DNA from: Acidobacteriaceae bacterium
Lineage (GTDB): Bacteria; Acidobacteriota; Terriglobia; Terriglobales; Acidobacteriaceae
Assembly: GCA_030044455.1 (NCBI GenBank)
Contig: JASHVU010000243.1
Coordinates: forward strand, 1 to 16,160
Direction: 5' to 3'
DNA: 16,160 bases
Shown here: piece by piece, positions 5,567 to 13,943 of the stretch
Layout of the letters: the number at the start of each line of letters is the position of its first letter
Numbering within the stretch: position 1 is the first letter of the stretch
The notes under the pieces: generated by a model
Databases searched by the model: none
Told to the model about the DNA's origin: nothing
Seen by the model: only the letters and a program-made list of their open reading frames with translations
Position numbers and translations under genes: made by a program

Positions 5567-6589
5567 TTATCGCGTCATCAGCGCCACAAACATCTTCTGA
5601 AACTTCGGCAAATCGACGTCAGTCTGGGCGTGAACCAGGCGTACCTGGGTCGTGGGCTTAAGTTTCTCAGTCCACGTAAGCGTATCGCCATAGCTCGGCC
5701 CATGGCTCAAATCAACGTCAATGTAAAGCTGCTCCTCTTGCGTGATCAATGACGGATCGAGCCAGGCGCAGGCCGTCAATTCATCCCACATGTACGAGCC
5801 TTTCTTGCTCCACTGCGAAATGTAGCGCGCCGTAGGAGTTTGCGCCTTCGAAATCGCGTCCAGCACAGCTTGCGTGAAAGGCGCCTTCAACGAAACATCG
5901 GCCGTGGTGATTTCAATGTCTGGCCACGCGGCGTGCAGCACAATATGCGCCGCCTCGGGATCGAACCAGAAATTGAACTCGTGGCGCGGGTCGGTGGCAA
6001 ACTCCGGGTCGTCAGTCTGCGGATTCAGGCTGCCGCCCATGAGCACGATGCCCTTGGTGAGCGACGCAAACTCAGGATCGATGGAAACGGCGAGGGCAAT
6101 ATTGGTCAGCGGGCCGGCTGCGTAAATCGTTACTTCGTGCGGATGCGCGCGCACCTGGCGAATCAAGAAGTGCGCGGCGTCCTCATCGATAGGCTTGATC
6201 GCCGGCTCGCCTTCGGGAATCATCGCCGCCGGCTTCTGATTCCACGCGCCGAGCCACTCTGCTTTGCCTCCGAGCTGCTCCTCGAGGCGCGTCTCTTCTT
6301 CACTGCGGACGAGCGGATGCGACGCACCTTTGGCTACCGGGACATTCTGGTGCCCCGTGAGTTCCAGCATGCGCAGCGTGTGCCGCGTCTCCTCGTTCAT
6401 CCAGCCATCCCCGGTTACCATGGTGATCCCGAGAACCTCGACGTGCGGCGCCTGGAGCAGCGCAAGGATGGCCATCTGGTCCGTGCCGCCGGGGCCCGCG
6501 CCGTCCTGGTCGATGAGGACGAGGCGAGTCTGCTGTGCGGAGCAAGTGAGCGTGACGGCGAGGACAAGCAGGAAGGCTGAGATTTTCAT
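5567..6589 (-). CDS. Exported nucleoside hydrolase-like protein with altered active site
   Basis: Member of the inosine-uridine nucleoside N-ribohydrolase fold family, 340 residues. I start it at the ATG at 6589 because this begins a clean signal peptide (residues 1-18, cut near CSA-Q). The frame stays open 30 codons further up but that adds no family sequence. Family blocks are recognisable: the N-terminal metal loop (27-40), VLGITMVTGD, ELTGHQNVPVAKGA, AAGPLTNIALA, MGGSLNP, EFNFWFDPEAA (204-214) and MWDELTACAWLDP (267-279). The loop reads DQDGAGPGGTDQ, not DxDPGxDD: it is longer and the second Asp of the final pair is Gln38. The His-Asp of the C-terminal block is Trp268-Asp269. It may therefore bind metal differently, use another substrate or be inactive. 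Probably periplasmic. No Shine-Dalgarno is visible. It stands between the lipoprotein and jag, same strand. Confidence 0.87.
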   Translation of the reverse strand: MKISAFLLVLAVTLTCSAQQTRLVLIDQDGAGPGGTDQMAILALLQAPHVEVLGITMVTGDGWMNEETRHTLRMLELTGHQNVPVAKGASHPLVRSEEETRLEEQLGGKAEWLGAWNQKPAAMIPEGEPAIKPIDEDAAHFLIRQVRAHPHEVTIYAAGPLTNIALAVSIDPEFASLTKGIVLMGGSLNPQTDDPEFATDPRHEFNFWFDPEAAHIVLHAAWPDIEITTADVSLKAPFTQAVLDAISKAQTPTARYISQWSKKGSYMWDELTACAWLDPSLITQEEQLYIDVDLSHGPSYGDTLTWTEKLKPTTQVRLVHAQTDVDLPKFQKMFVALMTR

Positions 6590-6711
6590 TGAGGGTAATT
6601 GTGGCACAAGCTTAGGCCGTGCGTGTTCGTCAGATGACTTCCAGGTTAAATTTAGATTGCCGGCCAGATGAGCAGCCATCAGACGCCTGATCTCAGATCG
6701 CTGATACCTGG

Positions 6712-7314
6712 CTATCGCCGTCGATCCCGGCGATCACGGCCGCCCCTGTCGCCACGTCCTCCACGGTCATACCCTCTTGGCCGCGATGGAGCAGGCGGTG
6801 TCACGGGCAGATTGGTCTTGCCCTCGGGGTATACAACCAGGAACCGGTCCGGCCCCTCGCCCATGCTGGCCGTTTCAACACCCTCAAGCGTTCTGCAAGC
6901 CATGTGCAGGAGCCGGCGTTCGCGGCTGTTCATGGGCGGAAAGCTGTACGGCAAGCCTGTGCGCAGCACCTTCTCGGCGGCAGTCTGTGCCGCCATGCGC
7001 AGTTCCTGCGCCCGCAGCGCCTTGAAGTTGCCGGCATCAAAGCTAACCAGGTCGTGTTCGCGGTGCTCAAGGCGCAGCATCTGCGCGGCAATGGTCTCGA
7101 GTGCCCGCAGCAGTTCGCCGTTATGCTGAATCACCAGCGGCACGTCAGGCCCTCCCAATTCCACATAAATCTGCCGGCCCTCAAGTCCCTCGGGATCGCG
7201 TGCGCCGTCGCCGGCCGTGATGCGGTACTTCAGGCGCAATCCGCCGAGTCTGTTGAGGGTGTTCACGAATCCGGCAATTTTTTGTGCAGCCTGCTGCAGG
7301 TCGTCGATGGGCAT
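6712..7314 (-). CDS. KH/R3H-domain RNA-binding protein, Jag/KhpB type
   Basis: Predicted cytoplasmic RNA-binding protein of 200 residues. A KH-like domain spans about 45-110 and an R3H domain about 118-163. The R3H motif is RERRLLH (131-137, Arg133 and His137), preceded by YSFPPMNS and followed by VETASMGEGPDRFLVVYP, which is typical of Jag/KhpB. The KH loop that should be GxxG reads QHNG (63-66), so the first glycine is missing. The Jag N-terminal domain is absent. The last 23 residues are an Arg/Gly/Asp-rich RGG-like tail (GYDRGGRGDRGGRDRRDRRR). I chose ATG at 7314 because homology starts there; a longer in-frame start at 7398 adds 28 residues without features. No good Shine-Dalgarno. jag is usually beside yidC; here it lies beyond dnaA. 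Confidence 0.88.
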   Translation of the reverse strand: MPIDDLQQAAQKIAGFVNTLNRLGGLRLKYRITAGDGARDPEGLEGRQIYVELGGPDVPLVIQHNGELLRALETIAAQMLRLEHREHDLVSFDAGNFKALRAQELRMAAQTAAEKVLRTGLPYSFPPMNSRERRLLHMACRTLEGVETASMGEGPDRFLVVYPEGKTNLPVTPPAPSRPRGYDRGGRGDRGGRDRRDRRR

Positions 7315-7433
7315 AACAGACAAGTATCGCAGAGCCGGGCTGCCCCAAAGCAACTGATGTGGAGAAATAAAGCGATCGCGGAATGCCGAACCCCGCATCG
7401 TCTATCATTTTCTGTTCAGCTTCGATTTGAATG

Positions 7434-7456
7434 GTTGCGCGATTGATCTGCGCAAC
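7434..7456 (+). promoter_or_regulatory. Inverted repeat touching the ribosome binding site of the membrane protein gene
   Basis: GTTGCGC (7434-7440) and GCGCAAC (7450-7456) are perfect 7-bp complements around a 9-nt spacer. The right arm ends directly before GGAG (7457-7460), the ribosome binding site of the gene starting at 7467. It could act as an operator or as an mRNA hairpin affecting ribosome access. Confidence 0.5.
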
Positions 7457-7466
7457 GGAGATGTGC

Positions 7467-7922
7467 ATGACGTTACGCAATACCCTTGATGCTCATCGAT
7501 GGATCGCTCCGGTTCTCAGGCTTGTGGGACTGGCCATCTTCATTCTGGCTTTTTTTGAGCCGGCCGTCCGCGCCGGTGAAACAACCGTGCTTTCGGGCTG
7601 GAAATGCGCGACGATTGCCACCACCGAGTCGATGACCCTGTTCGGGAAGCCGGGTCCAGGCCATCACCAGTTCGTCGAGTACCTGGTTGCCTTCAGCGGC
7701 TGGATCAATCCGCTCATCGTGCTTGTGATCCTGGCCAGCCCGGTTCGCCCGTTGCTTATGATGCGCCGCGTTTTTGCTATCACCGTCCTGCTCTGCATGG
7801 CCGGCACCTGGGTGCTGTTTACGCAGCAGCACGTAGTGCCGTTGATCGGGCACTTCATGTGGATTGCCGGCGCCCTGCTGGTGCTGGCGCCCGATGCTGT
7901 CTTCGGCCGGAAACGGGCCTGA
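7467..7922 (+). CDS. Hypothetical four-helix inner membrane protein
   Basis: Unrecognised small membrane protein of 151 residues. Four hydrophobic segments are visible at about 12-33, 69-90, 101-118 and 124-143, with a hydrophilic loop (34-66) carrying one Cys (47) and the run GKPGPGHHQF. The C-terminus is basic (FGRKRA). The start at 7467 is supported by GGAG six bases upstream; in-frame ATGs at 7461 and 7431 fit that site less well. It diverges from the Jag-like gene, and the efflux operon starts 102 bp after its stop on the same strand, so it may be co-transcribed, but nothing in the protein points to efflux. No function assigned. Confidence 0.78.
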   Translation: MTLRNTLDAHRWIAPVLRLVGLAIFILAFFEPAVRAGETTVLSGWKCATIATTESMTLFGKPGPGHHQFVEYLVAFSGWINPLIVLVILASPVRPLLMMRRVFAITVLLCMAGTWVLFTQQHVVPLIGHFMWIAGALLVLAPDAVFGRKRA

Positions 7923-8024
7923 GCGGCTCTTGATTCGAATGCTGTGGATAGGGGATTCAACCGTCTGCTGATTCGGCCCGCAAATCTGCCTTGCCCGTTC
8001 AGCCTGAGTTCAGCCACGGATTGT

Positions 8025-9428
8025 ATGCTTCTGAATGTGAATCAGAAGTCGAAGCTGGCCCGCCGGAGGGCGCTGTTCCTGACCGAGATCTTGGGTTGCG
8101 CAATGATGAGTTTGGCTGTGTTGCCCAATACCCGCGCGCAGGATGCAGGCGCTTCAAATCCCGTGTCAAACGCTGCTCCGCTAGTCATCACTCTCGATGA
8201 AGCGATCAGGCGGGCGCAGACGATCGACCCCGCCTACGCGGCCGCCGCAGCCGAGCGCGGAACCACGGCGCTCGACCGCTCCATTGCCCGCAACGGACTG
8301 TTGCCCGGCGTCGTATTTCACAACCAGGCGCTCTATACGCAACCGAACGGGTTGGTGAATCAAGCGGGGCAGGGGGTGGCCGCACAGCCTGCCCCGCGGT
8401 TCATTGCCAATAATGCCGTGCGCGAGTACGCCAGCCAGGCCTCAATCAACGAGACGCTGGGCGTGGCCGGCGTTGCCGGAGTGCGCCATGCCGACGCCGT
8501 TGCTGCACAAGCTGCGGCGGAGCTTGAGCTTGCCCGGCGCGGGCTGGCTGCCGGGGTCACTGAGATGTTCTTCACTTCGATTGCTGCAGATCGCAAACTG
8601 GCGGTGGCGGAGAGCGCGCGTCAGGAGGCGTCGGATTTCACGCTACTGACCAAAGAGCGCGAGCAGGCGCGCGAGGCCGCGCATGCTGACGTAGTGAAGG
8701 CGCAGCTCGAAGAACAGCAGCGCGACCGCGACCTCAAAGACGCGCAGGTAGCCACGGAGAAGGCGAGACTGGAACTGGGAGTGTTGCTGTTTCCCGATCC
8801 GCGCACGCCGTTCACCTTGCAGCCGCCCGCCGACCAACCCGCGCTGGGTACGCGCGATGATGCGGAACAGGCCGCGGCAAAGAACAATCCGGAACTCAAG
8901 AGCGCGCTTGCGGCCCTGGATGCAAGCAAAGCCGATGTTTTGTCGGCTCGGGCGGCTTACCTGCCTGATATTGGAATGAATGTGACCTACGGCATCGATG
9001 CGCCGCAAGTTGCGGTCAATGGCCCTGACTCCGTAAAGAATCTTGGCTATTCGGCCAGCCTTACGCTCGATATTCCGGTTTGGGACTGGCTCTCGACTGA
9101 GCACAAGGTGAAGCAAAGCGAGATCAGGCGAGAAGCGGCCGCAACGGCACTCACCAACACGCAGCGAAAGTTGATCGCAGAGATCGATGAGGCCTACTCC
9201 GAAGCCGCGGCTGCTCACGGCGAGTTGGATTCGCTGGACCAGAGCGTCAACGATGCGGCAGAAAGCCTGCGGCTTACCAAGCTGCGCTACACCGCGGGCG
9301 AGGCCACGGTACTTGAAGTGGTGGATGCTCAGAACGAATACGTAACGATCGAGAACGCGCGCGAAGACGGGCAGGTGCGCTTTCAAACGGCGATGGCCAA
9401 TCTTGAGACACTCACTGGCAAAATCTGA
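8025..9428 (+). CDS. TolC-family outer membrane efflux channel
   Basis: Outer membrane factor of a tripartite efflux pump, 467 residues, typical length. It trimerises into a beta-barrel plus periplasmic alpha-tunnel. A signal peptide with basic RRR (13-15) and a hydrophobic stretch is probably cut after TRA (36-38). Two outer-membrane-efflux repeats follow: one begins LDEAIRRAQTIDPAYAAAAAER and continues through long Ala/Gln/Glu-rich helices, and the second begins NNPELKSALAALDASKADVLSARAAYLPDIG. The C-terminal LRYTAGEATVLEVVDAQNEYVTIENAREDGQVRFQTAMANLETLTG is characteristic in composition. I chose ATG at 8025 because it starts the signal peptide; the frame is open to 7944 without features. 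Only a weak CGGA precedes it. The adaptor gene starts 19 bp after its stop. Substrate unknown. Confidence 0.93.
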   Translation: MLLNVNQKSKLARRRALFLTEILGCAMMSLAVLPNTRAQDAGASNPVSNAAPLVITLDEAIRRAQTIDPAYAAAAAERGTTALDRSIARNGLLPGVVFHNQALYTQPNGLVNQAGQGVAAQPAPRFIANNAVREYASQASINETLGVAGVAGVRHADAVAAQAAAELELARRGLAAGVTEMFFTSIAADRKLAVAESARQEASDFTLLTKEREQAREAAHADVVKAQLEEQQRDRDLKDAQVATEKARLELGVLLFPDPRTPFTLQPPADQPALGTRDDAEQAAAKNNPELKSALAALDASKADVLSARAAYLPDIGMNVTYGIDAPQVAVNGPDSVKNLGYSASLTLDIPVWDWLSTEHKVKQSEIRREAAATALTNTQRKLIAEIDEAYSEAAAAHGELDSLDQSVNDAAESLRLTKLRYTAGEATVLEVVDAQNEYVTIENAREDGQVRFQTAMANLETLTGKI

Positions 9429-9447
9429 GTGGGAGACGAACCAGGTA

Positions 9448-10761
9448 ATGAACCGACGCAGGATCGAAATGAAAGACATGAGCCGGGGATGCAGGCTGCC
9501 CGTGCGGCGTCTCTTGGTGGTCGCGGCGATGATTCCTTTTGCGCTTGTGCCCGGATGCAAAAAGGAGGCAGCGCCCGAGGCTGAGGTTGCGGTGCAGGCT
9601 GCGCATCCCGAGCAGGGACCGATTGCCGCGCAAATTGAGGCAGATGCGGTTCTGGCGCCCATAGCCCAGGCGGCCATCGAGCCCAAGATCAGCGCGCCAG
9701 TCGAAAAGTTTCTTGTCCAGCGCGGAGCGCGCGTAAAAGCCGGTCAGCTCCTGGCTGTACTCGAAAACAAAGACCTGACAGCGGCGGCCATGGACAACAA
9801 GGGCTCCTACATGGCGGCCCAGGCCACTTTCGACACCACCACCAAGGCGACGGCGCCCGAGGACATGCTGCGGGCGCAGTCTGACCTGGACCAGGCGAAG
9901 GCCAACCTGGAGCTGGACCAGAGCATTGTGAAGAGCCGCAAGCAACTGTTCGCCGAAGGCGCCATACCCGGCCGCGATCTTGATACGGCCGCCGCAACGC
10001 TTGTGCAGGCTCAGGCTGCCTACGACGCGGCCGCCCAACATCTTGAGTCCATGAAAGGCGTGAGCCATGCAGCCGCGTTGCAGGCTGCGCAGGGGCAGCT
10101 CACATCGGCTGAAGGCAGGTTGAAGGACGCCGATGCGCAGGTGAGCTACTCAGAGATTCGCAGCCCTATCGACGGAGTGGTTACAGAACGTCCACTCTTT
10201 GCGGGCGAAACGGCAACGGCGGGCACGCCGCTCATCACCGTGATGGAGACTTCGACGCTGATCGCCAAGGCACATGTGGATGTAAGCCTGGCGCGGCAAT
10301 TGAAGGTGGGGGAAGAGGCGGAAGTGCAGCCGCTCGGAGCCGCCTCCCCGGTCAAAGGCACGGTTTCGCTGGTCTCCCCTGCGGCCGATCCCGGCAGCAC
10401 CACAGTAGAAGTCTGGATCAGGATTCCCAACAAAGGTGGTGCGCTCATTGTCGGCGTGCCCGTGAAGGTGACAATGGCCGGCGTCAGCGTGGCGCAGGCG
10501 CTCAAGATTCCCGCGTCGGCGGTGCTGCCTGGCGAAGACGGCAGCAAGTCGGTGATGGTGATTGCCGGCGACGGCACGGCGCAGCGCAAGAAGGTCGAGC
10601 TCGGCATCAGCGGAGATGGCGACGTGCAGGTCCTGAGCGGTTTGTCGGCGTCTGACGTGGTGATCACGCAAGGATCGTACGGCTTGGATGAGGGCACCAG
10701 GGTGAAGCAGGCAGCCGCCGGCATCGACGCGCCAGACGCCAAGGGCGGAGGAGACAACTGA
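9448..10761 (+). CDS. RND efflux membrane-fusion adaptor lipoprotein (HlyD/AcrA type)
   Basis: Periplasmic adaptor linking the RND pump to the TolC-type channel, 437 residues. A lipoprotein signal with RR and a hydrophobic run ends in LVPG-Cys37. The first half-lipoyl segment contains ISAPVEKFLVQRGARVKAGQLL. A long alpha-hairpin rich in Ala/Gln/Asp follows, then the second half-lipoyl segment YSEIRSPIDGVVTERPLFAGE. The C-terminal beta-barrel and membrane-proximal domains include LKIPASAVLP. The start is either 9448 (AGG close by, GGGAG 12 bases upstream) or 9469 (AGGA five bases upstream), and both keep the whole signal. Its stop shares one base with the pump's ATG. Family and role are clear; substrate is not. 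Confidence 0.94.
   Translation: MNRRRIEMKDMSRGCRLPVRRLLVVAAMIPFALVPGCKKEAAPEAEVAVQAAHPEQGPIAAQIEADAVLAPIAQAAIEPKISAPVEKFLVQRGARVKAGQLLAVLENKDLTAAAMDNKGSYMAAQATFDTTTKATAPEDMLRAQSDLDQAKANLELDQSIVKSRKQLFAEGAIPGRDLDTAAATLVQAQAAYDAAAQHLESMKGVSHAAALQAAQGQLTSAEGRLKDADAQVSYSEIRSPIDGVVTERPLFAGETATAGTPLITVMETSTLIAKAHVDVSLARQLKVGEEAEVQPLGAASPVKGTVSLVSPAADPGSTTVEVWIRIPNKGGALIVGVPVKVTMAGVSVAQALKIPASAVLPGEDGSKSVMVIAGDGTAQRKKVELGISGDGDVQVLSGLSASDVVITQGSYGLDEGTRVKQAAAGIDAPDAKGGGDN
10747..10753 (+). promoter_or_regulatory. Strong ribosome binding site of the RND pump gene
   Basis: GGAGGAG seven bases before the ATG at 10761, lying inside the 3' end of the adaptor gene. It is the strongest site in the window and fixes the start. 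Confidence 0.8.
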
Positions 10762-13700
10762 TGCCCGGCGATGCCTCAGGCGTCGAGAGCGCCGGCAAAC
10801 CGTTCTGGCTGGCGCGATCGACGCGCACCATTTTCTTTTTTGCGGCGATCCTTACCGTGGCCGGAGTCTTTCTGGCATTTCGTGTGCCCGTCTCGGTATT
10901 TCCTGAGACCAACTTTCCGCGCGTGGTGATCGGTGTCGACAACGGCGTGATGCCTGTCGAGCAGATGGAGGTCACTGTCACCCGCCCCATCGAGAACGCT
11001 GTGAACTCGGTGCCCGGACTGGTGACCGTGCGCTCCACAACGAGCCGCGGTTCGGCCGAGGTGAGCCTGTTCTTCGACTCGCATGTCGATATGGTGCTGT
11101 CGCTGCAGCTGGTAGATGCGGCACTGGCCAAAGTGGAGCAGACGCTGCCGCCGACTGCGCGCATCACCACCAACCGGTTGACCTTTGCCACGTTTCCAAT
11201 TCTCGGCTACAGTCTGACCTCGGATACAGTGCCTCAAACGCAGCTCTGGGAGATTGCCACCTATGACCTGAAGCCGCCGCTCAATCGGGTCGACGGGGTC
11301 AGCACCGTTGTGGTGCAGGGCGGCCAGGTACCCGAATTCCACGTAACGCCGAACCTGGCGCTGCTCCAGGCTTCGGGAGTCACCATTCCCGACCTCGTGA
11401 GTGCTATTGAAGCTTCGAACATCATTGACTCACCCGGCCTCTACCAGGACAATCATCAGCTTGTGCTAGGACTAGTGGGCGCACAGGTGCACGATGCTGA
11501 CGAGTTGCGGCGACTGGTGGTGAAGACAACACCGGCCGGGGCGCCGGTGCGGGTAGCCGATGTTGCCACGGTCGAAAACGGCGCGATGCCGGTCTACACC
11601 ACGGTCACGGCCAACGGTAAAAACGCTGTGCTGCTCAACATTGCCCGCCAACCCACCAGCGACACCGTGGCCGTCGCCAATGCCGTTGCGACGCAGGTCG
11701 AGGAGCTCCGCCGCAAACTTCCTGCCGGCGTCAAACTCGAACTCTTCTACGATCAGTCGCAGCTTGTCCGCGACTCCATCGCCAGCGTGCGCGACGCCAT
11801 CGTCATTGGTCTCGTCCTGGCCTGCGTCATTCTATTTCTGTTTCTGCGCGACTGGACCTCTTCGCTGATTGCGGGACTGGTGATTCCGGTAACTATCGCC
11901 GTGACAATTGCGGCGTTGTGGCTCATCGGTGAAAGCTTCAACCTGATGACGCTGGGTGGACTGGCAGCGGCCATCGGCCTGGTGATCGACGACGCGATCG
12001 TGGTGGTCGAGAACATTGTGCTGCACCGCGACGCGGGCGAAAGCCGCGCTGAGGCGGTTCGCAAGGCGCTCAGGGAGATCACGATGCCGCTCATTGGATC
12101 CACGATTACCCCGGTGGTCGTCTTTCTGCCGCTGGTCTCAGTGAGCGGAGTGACCGGCAGCTTCTTTCGCGCGCTGGCCATCACCATGGCCGTGGCGTTG
12201 ATGACTTCGCTGGCTCTGGCGCTCACCTGGACCCCCGGTTTGAGCTATGTGCTCCTGCGCGACCGGAAAGAAACCGGCAGTTCGGTTGCAGGCGAACTGC
12301 ATAGCGATCATGCCGCGGGACGCTGGCTGAGCCGGGTTCTGGCCGTGCACCGGCGCGTGCTCGAGTGGGCTTTGGCCAAGCCGCTTTGGCTGGGCCTTTG
12401 CTGCCTTTTGCTCGTGGTTGGCACCTGGGCGGGCTACCACGCGTTGGGAACCGACCTGCTGCCGCAGATGGACGAGGGTGGTTTCATACTCGACTACATT
12501 ATGCCGACGGGCAGCTCGTTGAATGACACCAATCGCGTGCTGGAGCGCGTAGAGGCCATTCTCCGCTCAGTACCCGAAGTCGAAATGACATCGCGGCGCA
12601 CCGGCCTGCAGATGGGATTCGCGGCCGTCACCGAGGCCAACACCGGCGACTTTACGGTCAAGCTCAGGTCGCACCGCAGCCGCAGTGTTTGGGATGTGAT
12701 GGACGAGGTGCGAGCGCGGGTGAAGGCCGCCGAACCGGAGCTCGACATCGAGATCACCCAGGTGCTCGAAGACAACATCAACGACCTTTCCAATGCGCCG
12801 GAGCCCATCCAGGTAAAGATTTTTTCCGACGACGCGCATCTTCTCAGCCAGTTGGGCCCACGCGTCGGCGACGCGATCTCAAAGGTCCAGGGCGTTGTTG
12901 ACGTGGAGAACGGTATCGACAACACTATCAGCGGCCCGGCAACCAGTTTTCGCGTCGATCCGGTAGTGGCATCCAGGCTTGGCTTCACTCCCGCTGAGAT
13001 TTCGGATGATGCTACGGCGATTCTCGATGGCATTCCCACCGTGAATCCCATCATTGCCAACGGACGGCCGTACACCGTCAGGGTGAGGCTCGGTGACGAG
13101 ACTCGAACCTCGCTCGATTCGATCCGCGACACGGTTTTCAACAGCAATACGGGCCATACTGCAACGCTGGGATCGCTGGCAACGATAGAGCAACTACCCC
13201 CGCAGAACGAGATTCACCGCGAAAATCTGCAGCAGATGGTGGTGGTGACCGGCGATCTTGAGGGTTCTGACCTTGGCTCCGCAGTCGCCAGGGTGCGACA
13301 GGTGGTGGCCGATTTACATCTGCCTCCTACCGTGCGCGTTCAGTATGGAGGCACATACGAAGAGCAGCAGAAATCCTTTCGCGACCTGCTGCAGGTGTTG
13401 TTGCTGGCGCTGGTGCTGGTCTTCGGCGTGCTGCTCGCCGAGTTCCGCAACTTTCCGGCGCCGGTGGCGATCCTGGCCTCGTCGGTGCTCTCGATCTCCG
13501 GAGTAATTCTGGCGCTGCTGGTGACTGGAACGACGTTTAATGTGGCGTCGTTCATGGGACTGATCATGGTGATCGGCATTGTGGCCAAAAACGGCATCCT
13601 GCTGCTCGACGCCGACGATCGGTTCCGTGCCCAGGGCGCAGCGGCACGAGACGCGATGCTCAAAGCCGCGCAACGCCGGCTGCGGCCCATCGTTATGACC

Positions 13701-13892
13701 GCGCTGGCCGCGGTCTCGGGAATGCTGCCGCTGGCCTTTGGCTTGGGAGCCGGTTCGCAGATGCTTCAGCCGCTGGCGATCGCCGTCATTGGCGGGTTGT
13801 GCGTTTCCATGGTGCTCAGCTTAGTGGTAACGCCGCTGGTGTATTTCCTGCTTACGCGCGGCCGAATGAGAGAACAGCAGGAGGCTGCGTAA
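10761..13892 (+). CDS. RND efflux transporter permease (AcrB/MexB-like, HAE-1 type)
   Basis: Proton-driven inner-membrane pump of the RND superfamily, 1043 residues, full length. TM1 is at about 22-41, followed by the periplasmic porter/docking half containing VFPETNFPRV. TM2-TM6 include GLVIDDAIVVVENIV with Asp410-Asp411. The second periplasmic half contains the LLPQMDEGGFILDY motif, and TM8-TM12 follow with IGIVAKNGILLLD (Lys943) and RRLRPIVMT (Arg975). These match the proton-relay residues Asp407/Asp408, Lys940 and Arg971 of AcrB, so it should be a working antiporter. The double Asp fits organic-compound pumps (HAE-1) better than CzcA-type metal pumps, though MDEGG also occurs in the latter. 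It overlaps the adaptor stop by one base (TGATG), so translation is probably coupled. The substrate cannot be read from sequence. Confidence 0.96.
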   Translation: MPGDASGVESAGKPFWLARSTRTIFFFAAILTVAGVFLAFRVPVSVFPETNFPRVVIGVDNGVMPVEQMEVTVTRPIENAVNSVPGLVTVRSTTSRGSAEVSLFFDSHVDMVLSLQLVDAALAKVEQTLPPTARITTNRLTFATFPILGYSLTSDTVPQTQLWEIATYDLKPPLNRVDGVSTVVVQGGQVPEFHVTPNLALLQASGVTIPDLVSAIEASNIIDSPGLYQDNHQLVLGLVGAQVHDADELRRLVVKTTPAGAPVRVADVATVENGAMPVYTTVTANGKNAVLLNIARQPTSDTVAVANAVATQVEELRRKLPAGVKLELFYDQSQLVRDSIASVRDAIVIGLVLACVILFLFLRDWTSSLIAGLVIPVTIAVTIAALWLIGESFNLMTLGGLAAAIGLVIDDAIVVVENIVLHRDAGESRAEAVRKALREITMPLIGSTITPVVVFLPLVSVSGVTGSFFRALAITMAVALMTSLALALTWTPGLSYVLLRDRKETGSSVAGELHSDHAAGRWLSRVLAVHRRVLEWALAKPLWLGLCCLLLVVGTWAGYHALGTDLLPQMDEGGFILDYIMPTGSSLNDTNRVLERVEAILRSVPEVEMTSRRTGLQMGFAAVTEANTGDFTVKLRSHRSRSVWDVMDEVRARVKAAEPELDIEITQVLEDNINDLSNAPEPIQVKIFSDDAHLLSQLGPRVGDAISKVQGVVDVENGIDNTISGPATSFRVDPVVASRLGFTPAEISDDATAILDGIPTVNPIIANGRPYTVRVRLGDETRTSLDSIRDTVFNSNTGHTATLGSLATIEQLPPQNEIHRENLQQMVVVTGDLEGSDLGSAVARVRQVVADLHLPPTVRVQYGGTYEEQQKSFRDLLQVLLLALVLVFGVLLAEFRNFPAPVAILASSVLSISGVILALLVTGTTFNVASFMGLIMVIGIVAKNGILLLDADDRFRAQGAAARDAMLKAAQRRLRPIVMTALAAVSGMLPLAFGLGAGSQMLQPLAIAVIGGLCVSMVLSLVVTPLVYFLLTRGRMREQQEAA

Positions 13893-13913
13893 GTTGCCGG
13901 CTGGTGCATTTTT

Positions 13914-13943
13914 CGCTCAAGCCTTTTTGAGGTCAGTTGAGCG
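13914..13943. terminator. Weak stem between convergent RND pump and TlpA genes
   Basis: CGCTCAA (13914-13920) can pair with TTGAGCG (13937-13943) around a 16-nt loop; an alternative inner stem CTCAA/TTGAG exists. It lies where both convergent transcripts should end and includes a T5 run, but the right arm reaches into the last codons of the TlpA gene. Weak evidence. Confidence 0.25.

Noticed and set aside
7315..7330. GATACT close upstream of the Jag-like ATG, suggesting leaderless transcription
   Set aside because: Two mismatches to the -10 consensus and no -35 at proper spacing; not enough to claim.
7943..7951. TGTGGATAG, one mismatch from a DnaA box
   Set aside because: It is a single copy, 3.5 kb from dnaA, not clustered; one such 9-mer in 16 kb is expected by chance.
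8643..9686. 347-residue open frame on the minus strand opposite the TolC and adaptor genes
   Set aside because: It crosses the boundary of two sure genes and has low-complexity Ser/Ala/Arg composition typical of antisense frames in G+C-rich DNA.
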